DNA from: Flavobacterium anhuiense
Lineage (GTDB): Bacteria; Bacteroidota; Bacteroidia; Flavobacteriales; Flavobacteriaceae
Assembly (NCBI RefSeq): GCF_004151235.1
Contig: NZ_JUIV01000011.1
Coordinates: forward strand, 1 to 64,000
DNA: 64,000 nt
Direction: 5' to 3'
Below are positions 13,201-20,765 of this stretch, one piece after another (the stretch's first letter is position 1; each line of letters opens with the position of its first letter). The notes under the pieces were generated by a model that saw only the letters and a list, made by a program, of their open reading frames with translations, made no database searches and was not told where the DNA came from. The position numbers and the translations under genes were made by a program.

Positions 13201-16200
13201 TTCTGACAAATTCATTTGGAACACCATTTACTTACAACGCTACAACAGCGGGTAGTAAATACCAGTTTAGAATTACTGATAATGTAACAAGTTGTCAGAT
13301 TTTATCTAACATTTATGAGGTTCCCGTATTCGATCTTATTAGCGTAACAGCTACTACGGTTTCTGATGTAAAATGTATATCAGATAATAACGGAACTATC
13401 CAAATTAATATCGCTGGTTACTCAGGTGCATATGATTATCAAATTTTTGATGGTGCAACTGCGGTAGTTGGAGCAAGTGGTTCTCATGATACTGCTACTT
13501 CAAATCCATTTGTTATTCCTTTCGGATTACCTGCAGGAAATAATTACACCGTGCATATTCAAGAGACAGGCCATCCAAAATGTCCTTCGATTTCAAATGC
13601 AGTAATTATCAAAGAACCAGCGGCTGCATTAGCTTTAAATCCATTAGTTGTTACACCATTAGGTTGTACTACTTTGGGAGCTGTGGTAGTAAGTGCTAAA
13701 GATGGTTGGGGTGATTACACCTATTCGTTAACTCAGCCAGATTTAACAGTTGTAACAAATAAAGATGGTAAGTTTGATAATCTTAACCAAGTAGGGCCTG
13801 CAGGATCTTATAAAGTTTCTGTAAAAGACGCTAATGGTTGTGAGGTAACCGATTCATTTAATTTAAGTACACCGGTTCCTCCTACAGCTACTATTGACCC
13901 TGCAACAGATTATTGTTATACAGCTGCTGACAAAGCAACTATTGTTGTAATTGCTTCATCTACATCGCCTTTCGCATTGCCAACAGATACTTATGATTAT
14001 AGTATTGATGGTGGTCAGACATGGCAAATTAATAACAATACATTTGTTAATTTAACTCCTGGAGATTATACATTTACAGTTAGAGATAAATTTGGATGTA
14101 CGGGTACTACTGCAATTACTACAATTGAATCGCAGCTTTATGCTTCGACAGAAATTAAAAAAGAAATTTTCTGTGTGGCTCCTGTTGCAGGAACAATTAG
14201 AGTAAAAGCATCTGGTGGATATGCACCTTACAGCTACACTGTAGCCATAAATGGTGGTGCACCTTCTGCTCCAATTACATTTGTAAACGGAACATATTCT
14301 GATTATACAGTTGTTTCGCCTATTACAAGTACATACGATTTTGTAGTGTATGATGCTCATAGCTGTCCTATGCCAGCGGGATCTGTGATTATGAAAGCGC
14401 CTACTGCAGTTACGTTTACTGCAACACCAACGTCTCCTTACTGTTCAGGAACTCAAGGAAATGTTGATAATGGCTCTATCTTATTCACTTTACCGACAAG
14501 TAATGATAACCCACCATACACATACACTGTTCAACGTACGGCACCTACTCTTGGTTTAGTATTAACACAAGTAAACAATCCGTTGTTTACAGGATTAAGT
14601 GCTGGTACTTATGCAGTAAATGTTATATCTGACAGAATGTGTGATAATCCAACAAGCGTTGTGATTAATCCTCCAGTTGCAGTTGAAGCTGAAGCTAAGG
14701 CTACACCATTCACTTGTACAGGAACAAATATTAATGAAACAATTGTTACCGTTACAGGTAAATATGGCGCAGGGCCAAATTATACTTATAGTAATAACGG
14801 AACAAATTGGGGAACAGACAATACATTTGTCGTAATTGATAATGAATCTGCACAAACTCTAACATATTATGTTAAAGATGCAAACGGCTGTATTGATGAC
14901 GTTCAGATTACAATAGATCCATTCCCTAAATTGCAAAAAGCTACTGTTACACAAGGAACAAAAGCAGCTTGTAACAATGCAGGTGAAGTTATTGATGTTG
15001 TAATCAATGGTGGAGCAAGTCCAGCTAACTTCCAATACGAAGTATATCAGGATGGCGTTTTATTAAGTGGTGGTCCATATGCTGTGACTGGAAATACATT
15101 TAGTTATACAGCTCCAACTGTTGGTCATTTCTATCAGTTTAAAATAACTGACTTGACAACATCATGTTTTATTACTACTGATCCTTATGAAGTACCGGTA
15201 TTCAATACTGCTAAAGTTATTGCAAATGCTTCTTCGTCAGTTTCTTGTAATGGTTTAAGCGATGGTAAAATAACATTTAACATTGTTGATTATAGCGGTC
15301 CATATACATATCAGGTTTACAACAATGGAGTAGCGGTTACAGGTGCTTCTGGATCTGGAGCTACTGCAACGGCAAATCCGTTTACAATTCCTTTCGGACT
15401 TTCAGTGGGCGCTAAGTACACAGTTGTAATTACTGAAACTGGATATCCGTATTGTGATATTACATCTGCTGATGTAAACATCACTGAACCGCCAGTATTA
15501 GATTTAACAACTATGGCTGTTACAGTTAAAAACCAAAATTGTTGGACAGCCGGAGCAGTTATTACTGCTGATGCTTCTACAATTGTAGGTGGAACTCCTG
15601 GATCAGGATTTACATTTGCTTTCGTACCAGCAGGAACAGTTCCAACAGCTGGTCAATATTCATCTGCAAACACTATAACAATTGCAACTACTAAAGTAGC
15701 ACCATTGTTTGATTCGTATGATGTTTATGTTAAAGACGGTAACGGTTGTCCTAAGTTTAAAACAGTAAATATTTCATTAGATCCAAAACCTGCAATTACA
15801 AATGTTACAGTTGCAAGCCAATGTTATAGTGCTTCAGGTTATAGAATCGATGTTACTGCAAATGGTGTTGGTACTCTAGAATATAGTTTGGATGGAGTAC
15901 AATTCCAAGGAGATAATTTCTTTACAGTTACTGCTGCAGGAAATTATACTGTAACTGTAAGAGATGCTAATAAGTGTACAACAACAGCTTCGGCTCCAGT
16001 AATAATTTATGAGCCTCTTGCAGTACGTTCAGAGGTGACAAAAATATCAACTTGTAGAGCTGCCGATGGTACAATAACTTTATTCGCTTCTGGCGGTAAA
16101 GTACCAAATCCAAGTTATGTTTACACAAAAGATAACTGGGTAAATACAAGTACAAGTTCTGTATTTACAGGATTAGCTCCTGGAACTTACACCTTTAGAG

Positions 16201-19200
16201 TAAGAGATGTTAATACAAATTGTGAGATAGAGATTAAAGAAACAATAGATATTCCAACAGATGTTACAGGAATCGTTGCAACAGCAACTCCTACATCTTG
16301 TAATGGATATGCAGATGGAAGTATCTCGGTAACAATCGGAGCATCAAACAATAATCCTAAATACATGTACAGTCTTTCTGGACCTGTAATTAGACCAGCT
16401 CAAGAAAGCCCGATTTTCAATGACTTACCATTTGGTAGTTACGTTGTAACGGTAATTTCTGGAAGAGGATGTTCTGCAACTGCACCAGCTACAGTTGGTC
16501 AACCAGCGTTAATAGTTGTGGATCAGCCAGCGGTTACACAATATATTTGTTCTTCAGGAACAAATAATGCAGGAAACGCTACAATTGTTGTAGCTCCAGG
16601 TTCTGTAAGAGGTGGTTCAAATGATTATATCAGATATGAATTCATCAGAAATGGAGTTCAGGTGCAAAATGATGATAGAAACACTTATACTGAATCAGAT
16701 TATTTAGGAGGTGATTATATCGTAAATGTATTTGATTCTAATGGATGTAAGGGTACATATGCTACGGTTACAATCGATCCTTATATCGGTATAGCTGATC
16801 TGAAAATTGATGTTACACCGATTGATTGTAAAAATGACGAAGCGATTCAGGTAACTGCAATTGCTACAACAGGAACATTGCCAACTTTAACTTATACTAT
16901 TGTTGGAATAGATGGTAATACATACCCACTTACATCAAGTGTAAACGGATCATGGACTAATTTGAAAGTAGGTAATTATAAAATTGTAGTTACTAACCCA
17001 ATAACAGGATGTAGTATCGAAAGATTCCATATTGTTAATGAGCCAAATACATTCAAATTTGTAGCTTCTGAAATTAAGAACCTTACTTGCTATAGTGATG
17101 AAGATGGAGCAATTACATTAACATTAGTTGATAATATTCCAACTCCAAAAGATGATGCAGGTAGATTTAGTTATGTGATTACACATGAATCAGGATCAGT
17201 TATAAATGGAGCAACTACAACAACAGAATTAAAACTTTCGAATCTGAAAAGAGGTAAGTATACTGTTGTTGCAACATTGCTAGGTTCTCCTTTCTGTGAC
17301 GTTCAAACTGAATTTAGCATTGATGGTCCAGCTACAGAATTAGAAATTCTAGCGTCTAAAAAAGACATTACTTGTATTTCAACTAGTGATGATGGAGAAA
17401 TCCGTATAAGCGCTCAAGGCGGATGGTCAGGTGATTATTTATATAAATTAGATGGTCCGGTTACGGTAGATTTTTCTGCTCAAAACATATTCACAGGATT
17501 AAAAGCAGGATTGTATACGGTTTCTGTTAAAGATGCTGGTGGTTGTGTTGATACTGATCAAGTTAGATTGACAGTTCCTACGCCAATAGTGGTTACAGCT
17601 TCATCAGACAAAACATTATTATTATGTAATGGAGATTTAAGCGCTACTATTACAGTAACTGCTGTTACAGGTGGCCAAGGAAGTAATTATTTATATACTT
17701 TAAATACTACTTCAGTTACTCCTGTAAGATCTTCAGGACCTCAGAATACACCTTCATTTGCTGGTTTAGGTGCAGGAACTTATACGATTACTGTAACTGA
17801 CGGATTTAATTGCGTTGGGGAGTCAGCTCCTATAACAATTACTGAGCCTTCTGAAGTTAAACCAAGTTTGGCTGAAACTAGAAAAATGACTTGTCTTACA
17901 CAGACTCAACTTACTTTAAGCGCTATGGGCGGTACACCTCCTTACACTTATAGTAGTGATGATGTAACGTATTCAACAGTTCCATTTACAAGTTCTGTTT
18001 CGTTTGATGTTACTCCAGGCGTATACAAGTACTATGTGAAGGATGCTAACGGATGTGTTGATTTTGTTTCTAATGAAATTACAATTAACCCTCTTGAACC
18101 GTTGTTAGCTAATTTAGATATAGAACACGCAGTAGTATTATGTCGTGACGAACCAACTGGAGTAATTGTAGCAAATGCTTCAGGCGGATTAGGAAACTAC
18201 GAATACACATTGTTAGACGGTGCTGGTAACATACTGAAAGGACCACAGTCAGAAGGTAGATTTGATAAGCTTTTAGCTGGTGATTATCAAGTAGTGGTGA
18301 AAAGTGGTGATTGTCAAACTTTACCTGAGAATGTTACTATTAATCAGCCACAAGAAGCTTTCTCAGCTGAATTTATCCCAACTGCAGTAAAATGTTTTGG
18401 TGGTAATGATGGACAAATTGTAGTAAATGGTAAAGGCGGAACAGGAAGCTATAAATATTCTATTTCACCAAGAAATGATCAATTCTTTGACAGTAACATT
18501 TTTGAGAAATTAAAAGCTGGTTTCTATACAGTTATAGCAACAGACGAACATGGATGTTATGATAGTGAAGTAGTTGAGGTTAAACAGCCTTTGGCACCAC
18601 TTTCAGTTGTTGAAACTCCTGGAATGACGAAGCCAGAAGAATGTGCTGGAGAACTTAATGGTGCATTTACAATTGACATTGCAGGCGGTACACCTCCTTA
18701 TATGGTTAGTTTAAATGATATTAATGGTACGTATATACCGGTTAACGGAACACAACATACATTTGCAAATCTTGCAGGAGGTACTTATACAGTGTTTGTG
18801 AAAGATGGCGGAAACTGTCCTCAAGAAGTAGAAGTAGACGTACCATTGCCAGTAACGCTTAATCCTACTATTGCAGTAAATTATGATTGTGTGAACAATG
18901 CTCAATCAAACATGGTTGTGGTAACAATAGATCCGTCAAACACAGATCCAACACTAATAAAGTATGCTCTAGATAATGGAACTTTCCAACCTGGTAATAT
19001 TTTTACAGACGTTGCTGCCGGGCCTCATTACGTTACAGTAAAACATGAAAACGGATGTGAGGTAACAACAGATTTATTTGAAGTAGATGCAGTTGCAGAG
19101 TTAAATGCAGTAGATTTAACAAACCAAAGCAAAGACATCAACACAATTGTTGTACAAGCTTCTGGAGGTGTTGCTCCTTATGAGTACAGCTTCAATGGTG

Positions 19201-19583
19201 AACCATTCTCATCATCTAATAGCTATAGAATCTACAAAACAGGAGATTATGTAGTTATCGTAAGAGATAAAAATGGTTGTGAGAAAACAATAACAGTTCA
19301 TGGTACATTCTATGACTTCTGTATGCCAAACTACTTTACACCAAATGGTGACGGACAAAATGATACCATTGGTCCAGATTGTGGTGCGTTAGCATACAAA
19401 GAGTTAACATTCGATATTTATGACAGATATGGTAGAGTAGTAGCGAAATACCGTGTTAATGGAAAATGGGACGGAAGATATCATGGAGACGAATTACCAA
19501 CAGGAGATTACTGGTATGTTCTTAAACTGAATGATCCAAAAGATCCAAGAGAATTTGTTGGACATTTCACATTATACAGATAA
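1281..19583 (+). CDS. sprB: SprB, giant mobile cell-surface gliding adhesin
   Basis: This 6100-residue secreted protein matches the SprB family (the F. johnsoniae protein is about 6500 residues), the adhesin moved along the cell surface by the gliding motor. A signal peptide covers residues 1-25 (hydrophobic LILLTLFLL, then AQ). Residues 30-365 form a non-repetitive head, and 371-490 a DUF11-type domain starting IALTKIVKD. About 55 SprB repeats follow, each ending in a motif like VTVKDANGC; the count is mine, by eye. A non-repeat insert of about 220 residues sits at 1240-1462. Residues 6012-6100 are the CHU_C/type B type IX secretion sorting domain (FTPNGDGQND, then IYDRYGRVV and GDYWYVLKL). 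It lies between sprD and sprF, as in F. johnsoniae. No frameshift or internal stop is present. Confidence 0.93.
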   Translation: MRKPTNVRLILLTLFLLQSCLMLAQNHVPFTPRFDTSIRGDMMLIGNSIVNRDNGKAKEYANDAFTGTTDNNSENMQYIDIDNDPDTFSSSSATLKVPDASRACYNIVYAGLYWSGVYTQASLDNKSVIRSELGNIKFKLANETTYNNITGTVIYDYYTGNPKTTNGDQIPYAYYYNVTDLLKASKNPEGEYTVANINSARGRLSNGGYAAGWSLFVIYEDPNSSAKYITAYDGFSWIKANGTPLTYSVSGFKTIPTGNVKVKLAFAALEGDANTPNDTYSVNGTQVYTTERKKDNFFCSVINDLNGINLQRNPASTNTLGFDAGIINLNNADNKIIANNSTSANLRLTTSGDGYGVYFNAFNVEVIAPQIALTKIVKDTDGKDIGGKNVTLGQELRYEISIQNKGNDDATSLIITDQLPINVIFNQKNDLLPLPDGIIVKTPYDPVTRKIVFEVTDPKLITKNNPTVSTIAFKVQVVPDCHSLSEACSNSIDNQAFATYKGKENTNFSIDERDPQGSVNSTEGCAVTPKATNFLVGVDGCQYTENVTLCTDSVDLIPAKGYDKYTWYSDPQMTIKIGEGNPFNVTKEGTYYVYNLAQAPCRSISQSFVVTRFKSTSTNPVIPFASEVLTCADTGQPFPNIYLCGGNDKKEIKTSITDASSIVWERFIEGSCTVSTGKNCPNEALASTGNPSELCKWEEVGRGADYIANAKGRYRLTVTYKGGVCFNRFYFDVYQNPLTPKEKHTDIICSTNGSITVEDVPAGYEYAISKDPNGPIGAYQSSNIFPISTEGSYTIHVRQTNVTTFPCDFTIEKILIRKLDVDVQKVITQPLCAGDKGSLEVAANNANPNYTFVIKQGSTTVQSVGPASKNSAKFDLLPGDYVLTVTTDDGCTNVSDVKITAPDELTATYDVKSLTACSDGEITINAKGGTAPYSYSINGQPYVSENKITVKDPGGNYSIIVTDSNDCSYTIPTFSVNPIAKPTVTINSKNLSCYNAKEGEISITVTPANSGYTVSYSIAGVAGGAYTSLPTTGLPAGNYKVTVKYTINGVDCTDPEKNITITGPSATLSASAGVAELSGCGPTGNTKQGMVRITNPQGGVPFPAPDLYRYSFDGGITYIKENFAYINPSTSPITLYIKDAAGCIFPMSGIILEEKPADPIFSEPVLTYNCKGQGTATVTVNADANPNYSYSYYLGKPDPANPSNYIYTLNTNSPANIFKDIPVGDYKIKVEYNLVSAPTFSNLLKEDFGSGPPTTAPGIAAAYCFNDQRTTKPFTCLDPYGVPSQSVEDNQYSVASFFWRGDDPNSNNSGAWFHYKDHTTNPNNLDNTGDPEGRYLLVNVGNAAGKYGILYSKPIVDVIPNQDVIVDFYVGNLLMPTYNSAAPIIRIELIDSKGNVVARDDTGEIAPGFNHPDRKKWVPISIKLNPGPNTNLTFVVRSGSEVFNGNDLVIDDIWVRQLPKSCLQDKILNLQVKSGQEFSAEVVGVNGVKCKGDKNGTFSIVAKNFDTVNGFYYTLNGNATNPTWVKSTTSPVTFNDKGEGTYNIKVRFANNASSCSFDIPTTITSPAAFVVNASASAATCKGATVTATVAGGTPDYVVTLKDKNSSYIKTFPTTTWKIDDVPAGTYIVSGTDANGCNVAMNKDLVISAPSKPTASIVSNVGLCFDGSNATIRVSVSGGLKPYTYQVSTDGGVTYSNPSATFNGPTFDYIAKGTGTYQFLILDDNKCDAITASQTINKAITAKADVTVPLSCKTGTAANAIIDVTIDGGTAPYTYTVTNKGTGVVLVNNGTTAGPTFSYSATTAATYVFAIKDKNGCPITVEKEVLAKVAVTASHSVNPVTCFGKGDGYVDITPQNGVAPFKIQFNGTGAFTTVTTSPVRYGSLAGSVGAGTKYTYIVEDALGCQQQYTFYVIQPAAVTLTASITTPYNCTTNAATITASAGNGNGGFTYVLKNTTTGATIETNTTGIFNNLTIAGTYEVTATDSKSCPITKVAGTINALNPPKGMTLTPTAVKCPSNTTDVTITNVVNASGVVLPTAGLEYRIKLPVPPGTSTYQTSNTFTGLAAGKTYTFEVRDANFCVYEQILDVPSLPVFTVSSTSKNDISCSTSTDGSAIFTVTGLGNNVAYSYKVDALAPVNGISPAAGSSFEIPVSNLSAGLHTIVVTNTDTTCKQSQTVTIAAPSAALVLNPSTLEHVTCDNKGKATINVVGGWGTYEYTVTPTSPAGSAITKTMNVFSNLNAGAYSVSVKDLKGCIVTGTFTINDKVNPTASIDLTNSDFCVTGNGAKIVVSPNSAPNYMYKLDNGTAQNNGTFTGVTPGISHTIRVIDTSTGCYTDLTVPTINAPISAKLNPLVKDLTCDATNPNAIIEVSIKDGYPDYSYRVNTNGGGFTGPNIPVGAGATTFTYQTTTGAAAATYEFEIFDSKGCRTTVTQNIAARVSPTATATPTNPTCYNGNNGSITVNASLGLPPYTYEVSTVSSTGPFTAMTSKTYANATAGDYWFRVTDAKKCQFVTAKTTVSNPPQLTAKAEVSVPLTCGPANATQAATITVTVILPGTPYSGTDKYRYSFNGVLPAGTSNTYTTSTSGPVTVDVFDANNCPYRIPVSPVVNTLNPPSNMAFSQANLISCKATELDTDLTVSYTGGVGPFKVEITSTDAVPAPAVAVATGVTAQSYVFKDLAPGNYSFKVTDANKCTTTGDYKIEKVELPIANGSVISNVICKGASDGKLSFTVSGNVGATYTYELRNSLNALVPIAQSTKTGNVIDYVGLSADTYTFKVTNSTTTCSATKVLEVKEPAQPLVLLAPSITPITCSPNNGKIVINTTGGWGNNRYTLTQPDGTVVGPQANSTFANITQSGTYGISVTDLNGNGCTVTDTFTVSAKVLPSASIDLTASDLCYDSVGKATIVVTPTVVSPTYRYNINDGTYQVSGTFPNLEPGNYIVKVKDMATGCILPLSAVYIESELKFNATLSKSANCLTQNTEINGIVSGGKLNYSYTVTKNGVLDPTVIPVTGTTFTYIDPVDPPQVGNTTYVFTLTDSSDAKCSLTSTVIVGPRTDPDFTLTPNSTILCNGDATGSITVTIDKTKGAAPYTISVYNTTTSTSYGTKTTGLPAGDYTVRVTDDKGCYIEKTTTINQPKKIDFDTDVKPMTCDSSGSGISYGSITVKNFTGGSSDTAPLGPFTYTLTNNVGDPTQVAPHAISDVRGDYTFNILNFGIYQLTVSDKNGCSITKTISMASKPEDLKIEVKAGTESCTTASLIVTVNTAIVGGPYHFALYPINSASTPPYKYADNMGSYQDADSTNPADPRFTQSTFNGLLPGVTYSFIVYDETTECYFFKQAEAPTLTSSTLKTNVTPANVTCQGAKDGNVSFTFTGTQPTTTAVKYDVYNSQSNTLVIPSVGGIVTLPSNSATNVGPLVPGTYYILFTELDNTSTVVCMNTSKTFTISESVVPLTLTVSSPKNDNCGNDQGIVEAFGKGGTVTRVVVDPSDPTKTITVPAPYLYQIFADTGVAGVIDGSDKPVTDAALSASFDPALHTSSTFNKEWGHYLVYVKDANGCIQVEFVEVKLDPTPVITAVVNSACAAEDSFVIDVNMTTFGIAPYTYSLDGLDFMPMPSTSFSIPNLHSGNHTVEVRDFNGCGNKVTLNPIVVPLNITAKFTTEPTCRDTDGTITAVVTGGFTPTNFEYTLKNNTVVAPDVVQNNNPVFVGQAAGNYTVTVRDLNTSCTKSVVVDLLVPTLVDLVPGDITTTPVDCNGTQGTNDNGTLTVNLRAVNDNPDYKFILTPVLPAGPAITQVNNNYFTGLTAGDYTVKVISSRGCEFEVPANVPAPSAVYATATATPFSCVVDPTKTTVVVAAAGGTGTGTFTFSKDGTNYFTSNSIPSDDKYTFELSENGSVQNPSYWVKDANGCVYKTNGLVTPLDPLPKLISATAKRSPLAGSQIDCQNGREVIQIDVVGGSTPADFKYEVSIDGTGYVVLTNSFGTPFTYNATTAGSKYQFRITDNVTSCQILSNIYEVPVFDLISVTATTVSDVKCISDNNGTIQINIAGYSGAYDYQIFDGATAVVGASGSHDTATSNPFVIPFGLPAGNNYTVHIQETGHPKCPSISNAVIIKEPAAALALNPLVVTPLGCTTLGAVVVSAKDGWGDYTYSLTQPDLTVVTNKDGKFDNLNQVGPAGSYKVSVKDANGCEVTDSFNLSTPVPPTATIDPATDYCYTAADKATIVVIASSTSPFALPTDTYDYSIDGGQTWQINNNTFVNLTPGDYTFTVRDKFGCTGTTAITTIESQLYASTEIKKEIFCVAPVAGTIRVKASGGYAPYSYTVAINGGAPSAPITFVNGTYSDYTVVSPITSTYDFVVYDAHSCPMPAGSVIMKAPTAVTFTATPTSPYCSGTQGNVDNGSILFTLPTSNDNPPYTYTVQRTAPTLGLVLTQVNNPLFTGLSAGTYAVNVISDRMCDNPTSVVINPPVAVEAEAKATPFTCTGTNINETIVTVTGKYGAGPNYTYSNNGTNWGTDNTFVVIDNESAQTLTYYVKDANGCIDDVQITIDPFPKLQKATVTQGTKAACNNAGEVIDVVINGGASPANFQYEVYQDGVLLSGGPYAVTGNTFSYTAPTVGHFYQFKITDLTTSCFITTDPYEVPVFNTAKVIANASSSVSCNGLSDGKITFNIVDYSGPYTYQVYNNGVAVTGASGSGATATANPFTIPFGLSVGAKYTVVITETGYPYCDITSADVNITEPPVLDLTTMAVTVKNQNCWTAGAVITADASTIVGGTPGSGFTFAFVPAGTVPTAGQYSSANTITIATTKVAPLFDSYDVYVKDGNGCPKFKTVNISLDPKPAITNVTVASQCYSASGYRIDVTANGVGTLEYSLDGVQFQGDNFFTVTAAGNYTVTVRDANKCTTTASAPVIIYEPLAVRSEVTKISTCRAADGTITLFASGGKVPNPSYVYTKDNWVNTSTSSVFTGLAPGTYTFRVRDVNTNCEIEIKETIDIPTDVTGIVATATPTSCNGYADGSISVTIGASNNNPKYMYSLSGPVIRPAQESPIFNDLPFGSYVVTVISGRGCSATAPATVGQPALIVVDQPAVTQYICSSGTNNAGNATIVVAPGSVRGGSNDYIRYEFIRNGVQVQNDDRNTYTESDYLGGDYIVNVFDSNGCKGTYATVTIDPYIGIADLKIDVTPIDCKNDEAIQVTAIATTGTLPTLTYTIVGIDGNTYPLTSSVNGSWTNLKVGNYKIVVTNPITGCSIERFHIVNEPNTFKFVASEIKNLTCYSDEDGAITLTLVDNIPTPKDDAGRFSYVITHESGSVINGATTTTELKLSNLKRGKYTVVATLLGSPFCDVQTEFSIDGPATELEILASKKDITCISTSDDGEIRISAQGGWSGDYLYKLDGPVTVDFSAQNIFTGLKAGLYTVSVKDAGGCVDTDQVRLTVPTPIVVTASSDKTLLLCNGDLSATITVTAVTGGQGSNYLYTLNTTSVTPVRSSGPQNTPSFAGLGAGTYTITVTDGFNCVGESAPITITEPSEVKPSLAETRKMTCLTQTQLTLSAMGGTPPYTYSSDDVTYSTVPFTSSVSFDVTPGVYKYYVKDANGCVDFVSNEITINPLEPLLANLDIEHAVVLCRDEPTGVIVANASGGLGNYEYTLLDGAGNILKGPQSEGRFDKLLAGDYQVVVKSGDCQTLPENVTINQPQEAFSAEFIPTAVKCFGGNDGQIVVNGKGGTGSYKYSISPRNDQFFDSNIFEKLKAGFYTVIATDEHGCYDSEVVEVKQPLAPLSVVETPGMTKPEECAGELNGAFTIDIAGGTPPYMVSLNDINGTYIPVNGTQHTFANLAGGTYTVFVKDGGNCPQEVEVDVPLPVTLNPTIAVNYDCVNNAQSNMVVVTIDPSNTDPTLIKYALDNGTFQPGNIFTDVAAGPHYVTVKHENGCEVTTDLFEVDAVAELNAVDLTNQSKDINTIVVQASGGVAPYEYSFNGEPFSSSNSYRIYKTGDYVVIVRDKNGCEKTITVHGTFYDFCMPNYFTPNGDGQNDTIGPDCGALAYKELTFDIYDRYGRVVAKYRVNGKWDGRYHGDELPTGDYWYVLKLNDPKDPREFVGHFTLYR
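5002..5665 (+). other. Non-repeat domain inserted in the SprB repeat array
   Basis: Residues 1240-1462 of SprB lack the DxNGC-type repeat ends and read instead as a beta-rich domain: it opens with KEDFGSG, contains SVASFFWRGDDPN and GRYLLVNVG, and closes with DLVIDDIWVRQL. This is the pattern of a jelly-roll, carbohydrate-binding-like module (a DxG near the front, an IDDI strand at the end). A binding function is inference. Similar modules occur in other large Bacteroidota surface proteins. Confidence 0.6.
5748..17090 (+). repeat. Higher-order (about 1.85-2.0 kb) repeat blocks within sprB
   Basis: One recognisable SprB unit (a VxC followed by a few residues and DGxIxF or similar) recurs with its cysteine codon at 5748, 7593, 9435, 11355, 13374, 15246 and 17088. 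The spacings are 1845, 1842, 1920, 2019, 1872 and 1842 bases. Neighbouring units keep the same order in several blocks, for example a GGWG unit followed by a xASIDLTxSD unit. Blocks four and five are the most similar: NPFVIPFGLPAG versus NPFTIPFGLSVG, and YEVPVF in both. Confidence 0.8.
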
Positions 19584-19626
19584 CAAAATTATAGCCCCAA
19601 TGATGTTATCTAAAAAAATTATTACA

Positions 19627-20607
19627 ATGAAAAAGTTTATTTTATCCTTAGTACTCATGGCTGTAACAACAAGTTACAGCCAAGAGTTAAACCTACCAGT
19701 ATTTACCCAGTATTTAGCTGATAACCCATTTATTATTTCTCCTGCTTATGCTGGTATTGGAGATAATCTACGTATAAGAGCCAATGGTTTAACACAGTGG
19801 GTCGGAATTAAAGATGCCCCAGACAACCAATCATTGTACGCTGATTTTCGTGTTCTGGATCGTTCGGGAGTTGGTATTTCATTGTATAATGATAGTAACG
19901 GTAATACAAGACAAACGGGGGCAAAAGTCTCTTTTGCGCACCACTTGATTTTAGATTATCGTTCTGAACAGTACTTGTCTTTTGGTTTATCGTACAACTT
20001 TAATAGTTTTCGTCTAGAAACAGGTAATTTTGTTGGAGACGTAAATGGTCCTGTAGGAGCCATAGATCCTTCGATAACGGATAATCGCCACACATCAAAC
20101 AATAACTTTGATATTAGTGCCCTGTATCGTAATAGAGGTTTCTATTTCAGTTTTAATGCTAATAACGTTTTAAAGAAAAACTTGACGAAGGAAAGAACAG
20201 ACGAGCCAGATTTGCTTTCTAACTTTCAGGTATACTCAGGATTCACTTTTAGAGATGGAGAAAACAGACGAATCGAATATGAACCGTCAGTTTTTTTACA
20301 GTACTATGCGAGTGACCAACGTTCTACAACCGATTTTAACTTCAAATACAGACGTTACAATCGCTACGAAGATTACTATTGGATCGGAGTTTCATACCGT
20401 TTCTTAAATGACCAGTTCCCAAAACCTTTGGCAATGGGACCAATGGCAGGTTTTATGAAATCTAAATTCTATTTTGCATACTCTTACCAGTTGATGTTTA
20501 ATGGTCTTGGATCTTATAATTCAGGAACACACTCCATCACAATCGGATTTGACTTCTTGCAATCAATCAGTAACTGTCCTTGTACACAAAGTCCGGTTCA
20601 CGATTAA
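19627..20607 (+). CDS. sprF: SprF, PorP/SprF-family outer-membrane protein for SprB secretion
   Basis: This 326-residue protein has a signal peptide (MKKFILSLVLMAVTTSYSQ) and the PorP/SprF opening LPVFTQYLADNPFIISPAYAGI. The rest is a predicted beta barrel ending in paired aromatic strands. In F. johnsoniae SprF is needed to deliver SprB to the surface through the type IX system, and it is encoded directly after sprB, as here. The frame is open further upstream, but the ATG at 19627 gives a proper signal peptide; earlier ATGs at 19600 and 19603 would add MMLSKKIIT in front. It begins 43 bases after sprB stops and so is probably co-transcribed with it. Confidence 0.9.
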   Translation: MKKFILSLVLMAVTTSYSQELNLPVFTQYLADNPFIISPAYAGIGDNLRIRANGLTQWVGIKDAPDNQSLYADFRVLDRSGVGISLYNDSNGNTRQTGAKVSFAHHLILDYRSEQYLSFGLSYNFNSFRLETGNFVGDVNGPVGAIDPSITDNRHTSNNNFDISALYRNRGFYFSFNANNVLKKNLTKERTDEPDLLSNFQVYSGFTFRDGENRRIEYEPSVFLQYYASDQRSTTDFNFKYRRYNRYEDYYWIGVSYRFLNDQFPKPLAMGPMAGFMKSKFYFAYSYQLMFNGLGSYNSGTHSITIGFDFLQSISNCPCTQSPVHD

Positions 20608-20698
20608 ACAAATATTTTTTATCATCTTTAAGAATTATTTTGTTTGTTTTCATAATTTACAACGTTTTCGTTTTTATTGTTCGATTATTTTTGCTTTT

Positions 20699-20733
20699 TT
20701 GAAATTTAGACTACTGTAAAAGTTCTATATTTG
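20699..20733 (+). promoter_or_regulatory. Probable pgk promoter (Bacteroidota type)
   Basis: TATATTTG at 20726-20733 matches the -7 consensus TAnnTTTG. A TTG at 20699-20701 lies 24 bases upstream, slightly longer than usual. It sits 33 bases before the pgk start, after an AT-rich spacer behind sprF. Confidence 0.5.
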
Positions 20734-20765
20734 TTATTCTTTCAAAAAATTAAAAAAATTAGCAG

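Noticed and set aside
14052..14360. 102-residue minus-strand frame inside sprB
   Set aside because: It lies opposite SprB repeats and has a biased Cys/Ser/Asn composition expected from reverse translation of the repeats.
5748..17090. Assembly artefact producing the sprB blocks
   Set aside because: Blocks differ at many residues and vary in length (1842-2019 bases), and the frame is intact, so they are genuine diverged copies.
20501..20719. 72-residue frame overlapping the end of sprF
   Set aside because: It is out of frame with sprF, rich in Phe and Ile from AT-rich spacer DNA, and has no family features.
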